Notes under the pieces: generated by a model
What the model was told of the DNA's origin: nothing
Seen by the model: the letters and a program-made list of their open reading frames with translations, nothing else
Database searches by the model: none
Assembly (NCBI GenBank): GCA_003644105.1
Contig: QNBK01000004.1
Location: 1 to 37,573, forward strand
Length of the DNA: 37,573 nucleotides
Reading direction: 5' to 3'
Origin: Spirochaetota bacterium
GTDB taxonomy: Bacteria; Spirochaetota; Spirochaetia; DSM-2461
In this document: positions 15,764 to 25,208 of the stretch, one piece after another
Layout of the letters: every line of letters starts with the position of its first letter
Numbering within the stretch: the stretch's first letter is position 1
Made by a program: the position numbers and the translations under genes

Positions 15764-18227
15764 TTGGGGAGCCGTTACTATCTGAGGCCCAGCAAGCTGA
15801 ACGGAGAATCCTGATACCTGTCTGTAACGACGGCTTTCCGTAAATGGACTCCAGTATTCTCATCAGGTTGTGGTGACGTGTACCTCCGTGCCGCAGTCGC
15901 ACAAAGAGCCTGCTATCATCATGTATATTCATATGAAAATCATCGCTGACTCCCCTCACCTTTATCTCGCGGTCTAATTCCTTCATTAACTGTTCACTTG
16001 TTGACAACTCTTCCGGTACCTCAATTTCCCAATCGCTGCCCCAGAATGCACCCATAACTTTTACGGTTTTTTTACCCTCGGGGACTGGTGCGATCCACGA
16101 GGCCTCAATTACTTCAAATCCAGAGGGCATAGATATGTTCAATTTCTCCAGGATAGTGCTGATAGGAGTGTGAATATATTCCATTTGTACAGTACATATT
16201 TCTCCCTTTGAGGTAATGCCGAGGGATAGCGGCTGGGCGAATTCAATTTTAGGTTTAGGATTAAAGCCTCTGGAAAAATCGATAGTTAAACCGGTTCTTT
16301 GTAATGCCCGCTCAAAAACATTCATAACATCCAGATGGCCGAGGTAGATTGCCGGTCCGTATTTGCGGAAAGTAAGTAAAAGACGCTGCCAATTTACCTT
16401 GGATGGATCTTTTACAGTTTTAGCAGGTTTAAAGATTTCAGAGATATCTTCTTCGGGAATGGTTACTTTGTCTGCTTTATTACAGACTCCACAATGGTCG
16501 GTACAAACAACGGCGCATGGAACGGTTAATGTGCCGTCCTTACTACGACGGGATTCACAGTCAAGGTGCTCATCACTTACCCCGAGTGAAATGCTTTCCC
16601 ATGGTAGAACCTCTCCGATGGCTCTTTCCCTACAGCTTTCTTTTTCAACATCCCAGTCCGCTTCGGCTATGGCTTTTCGCCACGCATCCCGGTCCATTCG
16701 ATCGTCCCAGGCATCAAAACAGGCTCCATTCAGCCAGGCCTGATAAGCAAGTTCTCCAGATTTTTCAGTCCCCCGTGAAAGTATGCCTTCAAGAAACGAG
16801 ACATAGGGTGAGTGAAAGGAAAATCGAATCCTTTTATTACTGCGTAAGCCGTCTTTAATCTGCCGAATTTTTGTAATGGCTTCTTCATCGGTTAATTGTG
16901 CCGACCTTTGAAAAGGTGTATGCGGTTTGGGGATAAAGGTTCCCAGATTAACATTTAAATTCATACCGGTAGATTTTTGAATATTTATAAGATAATTAAC
17001 AATGGCAGAGGCCTCATCATCACCGTTATCTACAGGTAAACCCAGCATGAAGTAAAATTTCGCCAGTTTCCAGCCTTCTCTCTTTGCTTCCCGTAGAATT
17101 TCAATAACACGGTCTGCAGGGACTTCTTTATTGATACCTTTTTGCCCCTTAACAGTAGGTGTTTCAACAGCAAATGTCAGGCCGCTTTTTCTAACGGCAC
17201 CAAGATTCCCGATAAGAGATAGAGTTATGGAATTGACGCGCAATGAAGGCAGGCTGAATGAGATTCTTTTATCGGAGTATAAGGCGTTTAACTGTTCGAC
17301 AAGGGGCTCAAGATTTGAATAATCACCGGTGGAAAGACTGGATAGGGTAATATCCCTATAACCGCATTCATTCACGAGAAACTCAGCTTCTTCCAAGACC
17401 CTCTGCATGCTTTTCTGGCGAAAGGGTCTGTAGAATACACCGGCATGGCAGAATCGGCATTTATTAGGACATCCCCGCATTATCTCGATAACACCATGGT
17501 CCTGTACCGGTATCATTGATGGTATAGGAAAAACAGCCGGGCTACCTTTCTCTTTGCCGAAATCTATCCAGGAAATACGGTTTGTAATCGGATTAGCCGG
17601 TGTCCAGTATCCCTTCATTTCCTCTAATTCTGTCAGCAGTTCCGCCCTGCCCGCTCCCTTGGATTTCAGAGACTTCAGTGACAGCAAATCTTCCGGTACA
17701 GGGCCTTCTGCCTCACCGATAAATACAGCGTCAAGAAACTCACCCCAGGGTGCTGGATTTGTCATAGCCGGACCGCCGGCAATAATCAAGGGATGACTGT
17801 TATTTCTGTCTTTTGACCGAATTGGAATATTTCCGGCTTTTAAAAATGAAAGGAAATTACTGAAAGATAATTCATAACCCACAGTAACTGCCAGTACGTC
17901 AAAATCAGAAGCAGGTATTCCATTTTCAAGTGAATAAATCGGTATATGATTCTCTTCCAGCGCCGTCTGAAAATCAGGGGCCGGAGAAAAGGCTCTCTCA
18001 GCATGAATCCCCGGTGTTTCATTGAAAAGCTTATAGAGAATACGAACCGCTTGATTGGACATTCCAATTTCATATAAATCAGGGAAGACAATACAAACCT
18101 TAAGATCGTTCTTACCAGGAATCCCCGTTATAGCTCCGAACTCACCACCGACATATCGGCCTGGTTTCTCTACAGAATTGAGTATATTACCCAAATCCTT
18201 ATATGAAATATATGAATCATCGTTCAT
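15735..18227 (-). CDS. Two-part radical SAM protein (TIGR03960-like fused to DUF2344-like domain)
   Basis: An 830-residue fusion. The N-terminal part has a B12-binding-like Rossmann region (LKVCIVFPDLYEIGMSNQAV through GGPAMTNPAPWGEFLDAVFIGEAEGPV, about residues 40-178). A radical SAM barrel with the CxxxCxxC cluster CPNKCRFC (Cys 253, 257, 260) follows, reading IMRGCPNKCRFCHAGVFYRP. A second cysteine group (CAVVCTDHCGVC) lies at about residue 560-580, and the last 220 residues are a DUF2344/TIGR03936-like domain (YGPAIYLGHLDVMNVFERAL, FSRGFNPKPKIEFAQPLSLG). In many Firmicutes the two parts are adjacent separate genes, often near RNase G or ribosomal genes; substrate unknown to me. AAAGGT precedes the ATG. 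It ends the rodA operon. Confidence 0.88.
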   Translation of the reverse strand: MNDDSYISYKDLGNILNSVEKPGRYVGGEFGAITGIPGKNDLKVCIVFPDLYEIGMSNQAVRILYKLFNETPGIHAERAFSPAPDFQTALEENHIPIYSLENGIPASDFDVLAVTVGYELSFSNFLSFLKAGNIPIRSKDRNNSHPLIIAGGPAMTNPAPWGEFLDAVFIGEAEGPVPEDLLSLKSLKSKGAGRAELLTELEEMKGYWTPANPITNRISWIDFGKEKGSPAVFPIPSMIPVQDHGVIEIMRGCPNKCRFCHAGVFYRPFRQKSMQRVLEEAEFLVNECGYRDITLSSLSTGDYSNLEPLVEQLNALYSDKRISFSLPSLRVNSITLSLIGNLGAVRKSGLTFAVETPTVKGQKGINKEVPADRVIEILREAKREGWKLAKFYFMLGLPVDNGDDEASAIVNYLINIQKSTGMNLNVNLGTFIPKPHTPFQRSAQLTDEEAITKIRQIKDGLRSNKRIRFSFHSPYVSFLEGILSRGTEKSGELAYQAWLNGACFDAWDDRMDRDAWRKAIAEADWDVEKESCRERAIGEVLPWESISLGVSDEHLDCESRRSKDGTLTVPCAVVCTDHCGVCNKADKVTIPEEDISEIFKPAKTVKDPSKVNWQRLLLTFRKYGPAIYLGHLDVMNVFERALQRTGLTIDFSRGFNPKPKIEFAQPLSLGITSKGEICTVQMEYIHTPISTILEKLNISMPSGFEVIEASWIAPVPEGKKTVKVMGAFWGSDWEIEVPEELSTSEQLMKELDREIKVRGVSDDFHMNIHDDSRLFVRLRHGGTRHHNLMRILESIYGKPSLQTGIRILRSACWASDSNGSPIKYEIAFPS

Positions 18228-18241
18228 TGAAAATACCTTTA

Positions 18242-19567
18242 TTATATTTTATTGCGTCGATAGTGAATTGACAGCAGTAATCCTATGGAGACAAGGGCTG
18301 TCCATAGAGAGGATCCTCCATATGAAAGGAAAAAAAGAGGGATTCCTGTTATCGGCATTACGCCAATTGCCATGCCGATATTTTGAATTACATGATACGC
18401 AATCATTGCAGCTACACCCACAGATATATAGGTACCGAATCGATCATGGGATGTATACGCTATATATAGGGCTCTACTGATGATAATAGAGAATAAAGCA
18501 AAAACCAGGAGGCTGCCGATAAAACCGGTTTCCTCTGCAAGTATGGAAAAGATAAAATCCGTACTCTGCTCTGGCAGATAGCGATAGTGGGATTGCGTTC
18601 CCTGAAGGAATCCTTTTCCAAAAACACCACCGGAACCAATTGCCGTTACCGATTGGATGATATGCCACCCGGCACCTCTTGGGTCGATCTGAGGGTCGAG
18701 GAAGACTACCAACCGCATCATCTGATATCCCTTGAGTACCTTGGCAGCTCCGGCAATACCAACATAAGAAGTGGAGATAACACCGAAAATATAAAGGATA
18801 CCCAAGAAAAAACGGCGACGGAAAATGAACCAGCCCAGAAAAACGAGAAAAGTCAAACCCAGCAGTGAAGGAAGAATAATCCACAGAAGTCGCATATCGA
18901 TGAATAACCTAAAAAAAGCCGATGGAGTTATTGCAATAAAATCACTCCACGCCAAGCCAAGTATTCCGACAACTGTGATAACTCCAGCCAAAATAGGGAA
19001 GAGAAGCAGGTGCCACTTCACTCCTGCACTGAAAGCCATGGCTAGAAGAATCGGGAAGAATACTATAGCAGTTCCAAGATCGGGCTGCATTAAGACAAGA
19101 AGAACCGGGACAATTGTTATTGCAATGCTGCCTGCCCACACACGGAAGTTATCAAGTACCCTCCCCCTTTCATCAAACCACCACGCAAGCATTATTATAA
19201 GTGAAAATTTAGCAAATTCTGAGGGCTGTATACCGACACTTCCGATACCGATCCATGCTTTCGCACCATTAACATAACTTCCAAAGAGAAGAACCAGGGC
19301 CAAAAACAGTAATGTTCCCAAGTATACCGGTGCCGCCCACTGCCTCCATAACTGATAGTCAATAAATGAAAAAACAGCCATCAGCACTAACCCGCTCGCA
19401 GACCAGATAATCTGCTTAATCCACTCACTTGAAACCTGAATACCCGCAGAAGTAACACCACTGGAATATATAAAACCTATCCCAAGACCCATAAGGCCCA
19501 TAACACTGAGAATAAGGACTATATCAACCCTGTGAAATGTTGCCGGTGCTCTTGTTTTCAGGCTCAT
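18242..19567 (-). CDS. rodA: Rod-shape peptidoglycan glycosyltransferase RodA
   Basis: RodA is the SEDS-family polymerase that links lipid II into glycan strands for cell elongation, paired with PBP2. About ten hydrophobic spans fill the 441 residues. Family motifs include the periplasmic-loop region GVFGKGFLQGTQSHYRYLPEQSTDFIFSILAEE (quoted parts: LPEQSTDFIF, EETGFIG) and the C-terminal LSYGGSSLWTALVSIGLLLS. It is longer than E. coli RodA (370 aa); the excess is an insertion of extra hydrophobic sequence in the middle (about residues 195-265, including FFRLFIDMRLLWIILPSLLGL). The ATG overlaps the PBP2 stop by 4 bases and has GGAGGAGGA upstream. Confidence 0.93.
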   Translation of the reverse strand: MSLKTRAPATFHRVDIVLILSVMGLMGLGIGFIYSSGVTSAGIQVSSEWIKQIIWSASGLVLMAVFSFIDYQLWRQWAAPVYLGTLLFLALVLLFGSYVNGAKAWIGIGSVGIQPSEFAKFSLIIMLAWWFDERGRVLDNFRVWAGSIAITIVPVLLVLMQPDLGTAIVFFPILLAMAFSAGVKWHLLLFPILAGVITVVGILGLAWSDFIAITPSAFFRLFIDMRLLWIILPSLLGLTFLVFLGWFIFRRRFFLGILYIFGVISTSYVGIAGAAKVLKGYQMMRLVVFLDPQIDPRGAGWHIIQSVTAIGSGGVFGKGFLQGTQSHYRYLPEQSTDFIFSILAEETGFIGSLLVFALFSIIISRALYIAYTSHDRFGTYISVGVAAMIAYHVIQNIGMAIGVMPITGIPLFFLSYGGSSLWTALVSIGLLLSIHYRRNKI

Positions 19568-21477
19568 TCCTCCTCCTTCTGAATCGGAATGTAGGTTATA
19601 CCGGGGTCTGGTAATTCCTTATTATCCCAACTCCACCAGACTCTGCGTTTTCTCCATTCTTCAATTACCTCTTCATAGCTGCGGTGCCCGTAAATACCCT
19701 CAAAAACTATATCTGTAGCCTTAGGGGCCCACCAATCATAAGAGTCCGAAGCCTCAGCCATTGTAACAACAACAACTCTGTCATCGGGGTTCTCGGTCTG
19801 ATAGGGGCCGTATGCAACAAACCAGTCATGCCAGCGGTCATCAAGTCCTATCTCGCCAGTACCGGTTTTACCTGCAACCTCAACAGAATCGGTGTAGATG
19901 GCCCAGACTCCAGTCCCTTCAGTGATAACACCCCGCATTGCGTCCTGAATGAATTTATAGTCTTCAGGCTTCAGCAGATCGATGGTGCGAAGAATTTCCG
20001 GCTCCATTTTTTCCAGAATCGCTCCTGTCCCGGGCTGTCTGACTTCCTTGAGCAGCCTCGGTCGATAAATTGTTCCATTATTAACAATTCCGGCAACAAC
20101 ATCGGCCATCTGCAAAGGTGTTACAGAGAGGAAACCCTGGCCGATGGATGTATTCAGTGTATCTCCACCGGTCCAGGGAGTGTGATATACTTCTTCTTTC
20201 CAATTTTTCCCGGGAACGATTCCCTTAAGTTCCCCGTCAAGCTCCAGACCTGTAACAGAACCAAGTCCGAAGGCTTTGGCATATTTCGATATTGTATCAA
20301 TTCCCAGATATTCGACTCCCACTGTTCCAAAGTAGATATTGCATGAGTTTTCCAACGCTTCTTTCAGATTGACCGGACCATGGCCGCTTTTTTTCCAGCA
20401 CCAGAATTCCCGGTTTCCCAGAGTCATAACTCCTCGGCAGTCAACTGTCATATCCGGATCGACCGCTTTCTCACCCAATAGAGCCGCCATCATCACAAGC
20501 TTAAAGGTTGATGCTGGAGCATATCCGGATTGGATTGACCTGTTCAGAAAAGGGAAATCAGTATTTAAACTCAGCTTTCCAAAGCTGACAGGACCATCTT
20601 CAGCAAACTTATTCGGATCAAAAGAAGGATAGGATACCATCGCAAGAATCTCACCGGTGGATGGTTTCAGAACTATCAGTGAGCCTTTTCTCGGCCCGAG
20701 GGCTTTCTCTGCTAGTTCCTGAATATTCCGATCTATGGTTAACACGATGTCCAGGCCGTTTTCAGGTGGGACAACATCTTCACTGTCGCTCTGGCTTCGC
20801 CCTTTCACATCCACAGTCCGGTAGATTCTACCTTCTTTACCCCGCAATATACTGTCAAAGGTTTTTTCAACTCCAGATTTACCCAGATTGGCTGTATTCT
20901 CATAACCCTGGTTGTAGAGCAGTTGTAATTCTTCAACGGTGATATCACCCACATAACCCAGTATATGTGAAATAGAACCGATATCATTGTACCAACGGTA
21001 AGGCTTACTGGACCATCCGACACCGGGATAATCCTCACTGGATTCAGCCAATTGGACTATGGTCTGATAAGATACACCATCCTGGATTTCTACCGGGTTC
21101 CATGAGTTAGTCCAGCTGGAAGGTATTTTTGCTGTAATATCGTTAATTGGTATACCGAGAACAGCTGCAAGAGCCGGGGCAAGGGTTTCCGGGGTTAATG
21201 GTTTTATCTCTGCCGGAATAATGTGGACAGCAAAAGAGTCAATGTTCATGGCGAGAGGTTTATCCACATTTCTATCCCAGATAAGACCCCTTTGAGCAAG
21301 TAAAGGTTCAGACCTGCTTGAGACAGCTTTTGCACGGCCTTCCCAGAGGAGGTTTTCAACAATTTGCAAATTAAACAGATGGATTAAGAATCCAAGAAAA
21401 ACTGAAAAAAACAGAAAGCCCAGAATAATCAATCTTATTTTCAATCCGCTCTTCCCCGGATCTTTCCGGGGACTCAA
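19564..21477 (-). CDS. mrdA: Penicillin-binding protein 2 (elongation transpeptidase)
   Basis: PBP2 is the class B transpeptidase that cross-links strands made by RodA. It has an N-terminal membrane anchor (about residues 15-38), a dimerisation/pedestal domain, and a transpeptidase domain with the active-site SxxK box STFK (Ser 323, Lys 326), the SxN box SCN (378-380) and KTGTGEIG. The start is TTG, overlapping the mreD stop by 4 bases (TTGA), with GAGGCGG upstream. Length 637 aa is normal. The C-terminal tail is rich in Trp, Arg and Glu (EEWRKRRVWWSWDNKELPD). Beta-lactams would target this protein. Confidence 0.94.
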   Translation of the reverse strand: MSPRKDPGKSGLKIRLIILGFLFFSVFLGFLIHLFNLQIVENLLWEGRAKAVSSRSEPLLAQRGLIWDRNVDKPLAMNIDSFAVHIIPAEIKPLTPETLAPALAAVLGIPINDITAKIPSSWTNSWNPVEIQDGVSYQTIVQLAESSEDYPGVGWSSKPYRWYNDIGSISHILGYVGDITVEELQLLYNQGYENTANLGKSGVEKTFDSILRGKEGRIYRTVDVKGRSQSDSEDVVPPENGLDIVLTIDRNIQELAEKALGPRKGSLIVLKPSTGEILAMVSYPSFDPNKFAEDGPVSFGKLSLNTDFPFLNRSIQSGYAPASTFKLVMMAALLGEKAVDPDMTVDCRGVMTLGNREFWCWKKSGHGPVNLKEALENSCNIYFGTVGVEYLGIDTISKYAKAFGLGSVTGLELDGELKGIVPGKNWKEEVYHTPWTGGDTLNTSIGQGFLSVTPLQMADVVAGIVNNGTIYRPRLLKEVRQPGTGAILEKMEPEILRTIDLLKPEDYKFIQDAMRGVITEGTGVWAIYTDSVEVAGKTGTGEIGLDDRWHDWFVAYGPYQTENPDDRVVVVTMAEASDSYDWWAPKATDIVFEGIYGHRSYEEVIEEWRKRRVWWSWDNKELPDPGITYIPIQKEEE

Positions 21478-21983
21478 TTGAATCCGCCTCTTTTGCCTTC
21501 AAATATCATAGCCATATAGCTGACAAAAAGAAAAATAAGAGGGGCTAATAACAAATTACCACCAAATTCCCAAACTGTTTTCAATGAAAAATATCGAATA
21601 GCTCCAGAATTAAAACCAAAAATCAATGATATAAGAAATGCTCCACCGTATTTAAGCAGAGTTGCAATACCAGCTGCCAGTACGGGAAGGAATATTGGTC
21701 CGGGTGAGATGGAATTATGCATTCTTCCGAACAGATAGCCGATCAGTGTGTAAAGAAAGGCATGAAATCCTAAAGGAGCCAATCCCAATGCATCAAAACT
21801 GATACCTATGATAAATCCTGAGATTTCTCCAACGAGAGATCCGTACCTCCAGGATGCCGCAATAAGAATAATCAGCGCGATATCCGGAACAATACCTAAG
21901 GGTATAATTTTAGAGAGAAATACAGATTGAAGAACCCCGAAGATTATACCTGCGGTACCAGTAATGAGGATTCGGCTTATCAT
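21474..21983 (-). CDS. mreD: Rod-shape-determining membrane protein MreD
   Basis: A 169-residue protein with about five membrane spans, matching MreD in size and topology; it links MreC and the MreB filament with RodA-PBP2. Sequence conservation in this family is low, and the call rests on topology plus its place between mreC and mrdA. The motif-like GEISGFIIGISFDALGLAPLGFHAF (quoted part: SFDALGLAPLGFHAF) is typical of MreD, where an Asp-containing helix precedes a Gly-rich loop. GGAGG lies 6 bases before the ATG, and the start overlaps the mreC stop by 4 bases. Confidence 0.88.
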   Translation of the reverse strand: MISRILITGTAGIIFGVLQSVFLSKIIPLGIVPDIALIILIAASWRYGSLVGEISGFIIGISFDALGLAPLGFHAFLYTLIGYLFGRMHNSISPGPIFLPVLAAGIATLLKYGGAFLISLIFGFNSGAIRYFSLKTVWEFGGNLLLAPLIFLFVSYMAMIFEGKRGGFN

Positions 21984-22819
21984 CCATCACCTCCGAGGAT
22001 AAAAACATACTCTGCTCTTGTCACATCGATAATAGGTTCAAGAATCAGCTCAAGGGAGGTGGAATAATCACGAGATCTGATTTCTTTAATTCGGCCGATA
22101 ACAATACCCGGGGGGTAAAGCGACTGCATACCGGTAGTTACCACCAGATCGTTAACTGTAATTGCCGGTCCAGCTGATTTCCTGACATAACTCATTGTAA
22201 GTTCGCCGCCTTCGGTTCCACGGCCTTCCACTAAACCATCGTAACGGCTTCTCTGCAGTCTGGCTGCAACATAATGATCCGGATCTACAACAGGACGAAT
22301 CTGGGCGGAATGTCTGGCTACTGTAATAACCTTTCCCAGTAAACCAAAAAAACCATCCTGAAATGAAGTAGCGACTGCCCCTACTCTCAATCCGTCGGCA
22401 CTGCCTTTATCAATCGTTATGGATGAGAACAGATTGGATGGGTCCCGAGCGATAATTCGAGCGGGAATATGGTTGAAGTCCATTCCAGCTGAATATCCGA
22501 GCTGTCGCTTCAACTCAAAATTTTCCCGTCTCAGCTCTACGAGGTCACGTTCCAATCCCTGATAATCACCAAGCTTTTCAAGTGCCGATTCGTATTGCAG
22601 ACGTATTTCCCGCAGTCGCCTTAAAGAGCCGAAACCATCTTTGATACGCTCAGTTGCAGTACCTGTAACCTGCTGAATACCAAGGACAAATCTGCTGCCC
22701 CACTCCTTCCCCGCCTCACCTCGATGGGGCCCTGAAAAAATAATGAGAAGGATTGAGACTATAAGGAGGATAGCCAGTACCGCTTCGGGGCGGGCACCGC
22801 CATCACTACGCTCCCGCAT
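21980..22819 (-). CDS. mreC: Rod-shape-determining protein MreC
   Basis: MreC is a bitopic protein that binds PBP2 in the periplasm and switches it on. One N-terminal span (AVLAILLIVSILLIIFSGP), a coiled coil at about residues 60-105 (RRLREIRLQYESALEKLGDYQGLERDLVELRRENFELKR region) and the C-terminal paired beta-barrel domain (AGMDFNHIPARIIARDPSN, IDKGSADGLRVGA, DHYVAARLQRSRYDGLVEG) are all recognisable. Length 279 aa is typical. It lies 7 bases after mreB and overlaps mreD. Confidence 0.93.
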   Translation of the reverse strand: MRERSDGGARPEAVLAILLIVSILLIIFSGPHRGEAGKEWGSRFVLGIQQVTGTATERIKDGFGSLRRLREIRLQYESALEKLGDYQGLERDLVELRRENFELKRQLGYSAGMDFNHIPARIIARDPSNLFSSITIDKGSADGLRVGAVATSFQDGFFGLLGKVITVARHSAQIRPVVDPDHYVAARLQRSRYDGLVEGRGTEGGELTMSYVRKSAGPAITVNDLVVTTGMQSLYPPGIVIGRIKEIRSRDYSTSLELILEPIIDVTRAEYVFILGGDG

Positions 22820-22826
22820 AGAACGA

Positions 22827-23873
22827 TTAACCGCTTAAAGCATCATAAAGGGCCCTGTTATCTTTATGGCCTTTGGTATAATCAAAGTATTGACCAGCAC
22901 CTATGGCAACGCATAACAAGGGATCTTCGGCAAGGATTACCGGAACTCCGGTCTCTTTAGAGAGGAGTTTCGGCAGTCCTTTCAGCATGGAGCCACCCCC
23001 GGTCATAACAATACCTCTTTCTACAATATCAGCTGCCAGTTCTGGAGGCGTTTGACCGAGGGTCCGTTTTACTTCTTCTACAACCGCATTAATTGGTTCC
23101 TGAAGCGCTTCTCGAACCTCAACTGAATCTATTTCAAGGCGCCGGGGAAGTCCTGTTATTGCATCTGTACCCTTGATTTCCATCTTTTCAATGGTTTTCT
23201 CAGGAGAGGCATTCCCGATTTTCATCTTTAACTGTTCAGATGTATGTTCACCAATTATCAGATTGTGAACAGTGCGTACATGTTTGATAATTGCCAGGTC
23301 GAATGCATCACCACCGAGGCGAATAGCGTTGGTAACCACCATACCGCCCAGCGAAATTACAGAGATTTCAGTTGTCCCTCCGCCGATATCGACAACCATA
23401 TGACCGGCAGGTTCAAAAATAGGAATTGCAGCGCCGATGGCTGCTGCAAGTGATTCTTCAATTATTTTGACTTCCCGGGCACCGGCCTTATAGGCTGCCT
23501 CTTCAACGGCCCGGCGTTCTACTTCTGTGATACATGAAGGAACTCCCATTACCATTCGGGGTTTAATAATCCAGCGTTTGCTGAGAACCTTGCTGATGAA
23601 GTATCTGATCATTTTTTCAGTGGTTTCCAGGTCGGCAATAACTCCATCCCGAAGAGGACGAATTGCAATGATGTCTCCAGGTGTTTTCCAGAGCATTCGC
23701 TTTGCGTCCTGCCCTACAGCAACCACACGTTTTGTTCCGCGCTCAACAGCCACAACGGAGGGCTCACTACTAACCACACCGCGGCCTCTGACATAAATTA
23801 ACGTATTGCATGTCCCGAGGTCGATACCAATATCTGCCGTCAGGCCACCGAAGAGTCTCTTTCGGCCGCTCAT
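22827..23873 (-). CDS. mreB: Actin-like rod-shape protein MreB
   Basis: MreB forms membrane-bound antiparallel filaments that orient the elongasome. Actin-fold ATP-binding motifs are clear: phosphate 1 [14 protein letters not shown], phosphate 2 [19 protein letters not shown] and the adenosine motif [17 protein letters not shown]. The N-terminus ([20 protein letters not shown]) has the short amphipathic lead expected for membrane attachment. The 348-residue length is normal. GGAGGC sits just before the ATG. It leads mreBCD-mrdA-rodA, preceded by a TPR gene 20 bases upstream. Confidence 0.97.
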   Translation of the reverse strand: MSGRKRLFGGLTADIGIDLGTCNTLIYVRGRGVVSSEPSVVAVERGTKRVVAVGQDAKRMLWKTPGDIIAIRPLRDGVIADLETTEKMIRYFISKVLSKRWIIKPRMVMGVPSCITEVERRAVEEAAYKAGAREVKIIEESLAAAIGAAIPIFEPAGHMVVDIGGGTTEISVISLGGMVVTNAIRLGGDAFDLAIIKHVRTVHNLIIGEHTSEQLKMKIGNASPEKTIEKMEIKGTDAITGLPRRLEIDSVEVREALQEPINAVVEEVKRTLGQTPPELAADIVERGIVMTGGGSMLKGLPKLLSKETGVPVILAEDPLLCVAIGAGQYFDYTKGHKDNRALYDALSG

Positions 23874-23893
23874 ATTGCCTCCATCAAATCCAG

Positions 23894-24841
23894 TTAATCA
23901 TACAAACGATGGAGGGCTCCAACGTGCTTTGGGTTAATCCTGGTAACTGCATGCCAGACGTTTCTGGCTTCCTTCTCATAACCCAGTTCGTGATAAGTTT
24001 CACCGAGTAAAAACTGGTAATTTTGATTGCCAGGTTCCATACTCACAAGACTTTCCAGGACCCCTCTCGCCATCGAGTAATTTCCAACATCATAGTAGAG
24101 TTGACCCAGTTGTGATAGTCCTCTTTTTTTCAGACTTTCATCTCTGGTTGATTTTATGGACTGTCGATAGTAATCCGCTGCGTCATCGTAATGCCCCAGT
24201 TTGAAGGCTTCTTCTCCAAGGGTTAGAAGCAGGCGATCGGTAGGATGTGATTCGGCAGCTTTCTGAAACCAGCTGAGTGCCTTTTCGGGTTCTTCCAACT
24301 GTGAGTAGGCCCTGCCCATAAACTCATAACTGTCTTCAGCAAGATATCCCGCATCAAGGGATGCTTTTAGATAATAAATCGCCTGATCAGCCCAGTATGT
24401 ACCCTTTAACAGGTATGCTTTACCGAGAAGATAGGTAACTCTCTCCGGGTGTGGAGTACCACCCCTGGCCAGAAGCAGTCGCATGTACTTAATGGCATCA
24501 TCAATGTCTGAGTTTCTCTCCTCTGCTGATAATCGGGATATCGCCAGATAGAATTTGGAATAACCGGCGAACAGTAGAGCGTCCCTGTTCATAGGGTGTT
24601 CCAGAAGTATCTCCTCGGCAATAGAGCTTACCTCTCCATATCGTCCTTCCTCCCAGAGATCCGATATGGAAACCGTTCTTTGTACAACCTTTGTTCGTTC
24701 TCTAAAGAGATTTGAACCATGCTCCAAAGCAATATAAATTGCAAAGGCTGCTAAAAGTGCCAAGACAAGAGAAAGAACCGTTACCCGCGACTTTCGGTTA
24801 TGTGAGTTTCGTGAAGTGTATTTAAAAGCGTGTCTTGCCAT
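23894..24841 (-). CDS. Membrane-anchored TPR protein upstream of mreB
   Basis: A 315-residue protein with a basic N-terminus, a membrane span ([20 protein letters not shown]) and at least six TPR-like repeats outside it ([40 protein letters not shown]). The ORF track starts at 24892, but that would run through the 3' end of rnpB; the ATG at 24841, 11 bases after the rnpB end, is the first one outside it. No Shine-Dalgarno is visible there, so its start is uncertain. Its place immediately before mreB suggests a scaffold for the elongasome; this is inference from neighbours only. Confidence 0.8.
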   Translation of the reverse strand: MARHAFKYTSRNSHNRKSRVTVLSLVLALLAAFAIYIALEHGSNLFRERTKVVQRTVSISDLWEEGRYGEVSSIAEEILLEHPMNRDALLFAGYSKFYLAISRLSAEERNSDIDDAIKYMRLLLARGGTPHPERVTYLLGKAYLLKGTYWADQAIYYLKASLDAGYLAEDSYEFMGRAYSQLEEPEKALSWFQKAAESHPTDRLLLTLGEEAFKLGHYDDAADYYRQSIKSTRDESLKKRGLSQLGQLYYDVGNYSMARGVLESLVSMEPGNQNYQFLLGETYHELGYEKEARNVWHAVTRINPKHVGALHRLYD

Positions 24842-24852
24842 AAAATAAAAAA

Positions 24853-25198
24853 AAGACGGGCCTGTAAGCCGAGTTCTGTTTACGGTTACCATCTATCTGG
24901 TTTTCCCGTTACCGGAAAAATCATCAGCGATTTACCCGCGGATAACAGGCGGGGAACCCATCCGCTGCTTAACCTTGCTCCTGATGAGGTTTACCTTGCA
25001 GCCGCCGTTACCGGTCGGCCCGGTGAGCTCTTACCTCGCCATTTCACCCTTACCATTTTTCAATGGCGGTATTTTTTCTGCGGCACTGGCTGTCACTATT
25101 TCGGTTACCGAAATAGTGCCCGGGTGTTACCCGGCATCATCCCCTGCGAAGCCCGGACTTTCCTCTGGTATATACCAGCGGTAACCCGGCCCGTCTTT
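24853..25198 (-). ncRNA. rnpB: RNase P RNA (bacterial type A)
   Basis: RNase P RNA is the catalytic RNA that cuts the 5' leader from pre-tRNAs. On the minus strand the 5' part reads GAGGAAAGTCCGGGCTTCGC (helix P4 5' strand and CR-I) followed by CAGGG. The middle contains GAGCTCACCGG, and the 3' part reads AGATAGATGGTAACCGTAAA then ACAGAACTCGGCTTACAGGC (CR-V and P4 3' strand). The ends pair as P1, AAGACGGGCC with GGCCCGTCTT, fixing both boundaries to within a few bases, about 346 nt. A run of eight Ts follows P1. A candidate -10 box lies at its 5' side. The plus-strand ORFs listed here are shadows. Confidence 0.96.
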
Positions 25199-25202
25199 AA
25201 AA

Positions 25203-25208
25203 ATTATC
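25203..25208 (-). promoter_or_regulatory. Candidate -10 box of rnpB
   Basis: On the minus strand GATAAT lies 4-5 bases before the 5' end of rnpB, at the right distance for a -10 box, and overlaps the stop codon of the zinc-ribbon gene. I find no good -35 hexamer 16-18 bases upstream, so this is tentative. Confidence 0.3.

Noticed and set aside
24842-24892. Upstream extension of the TPR gene in the ORF track
   Set aside because: These 17 codons fall in the 3' end of rnpB and do not resemble a protein N-terminus.
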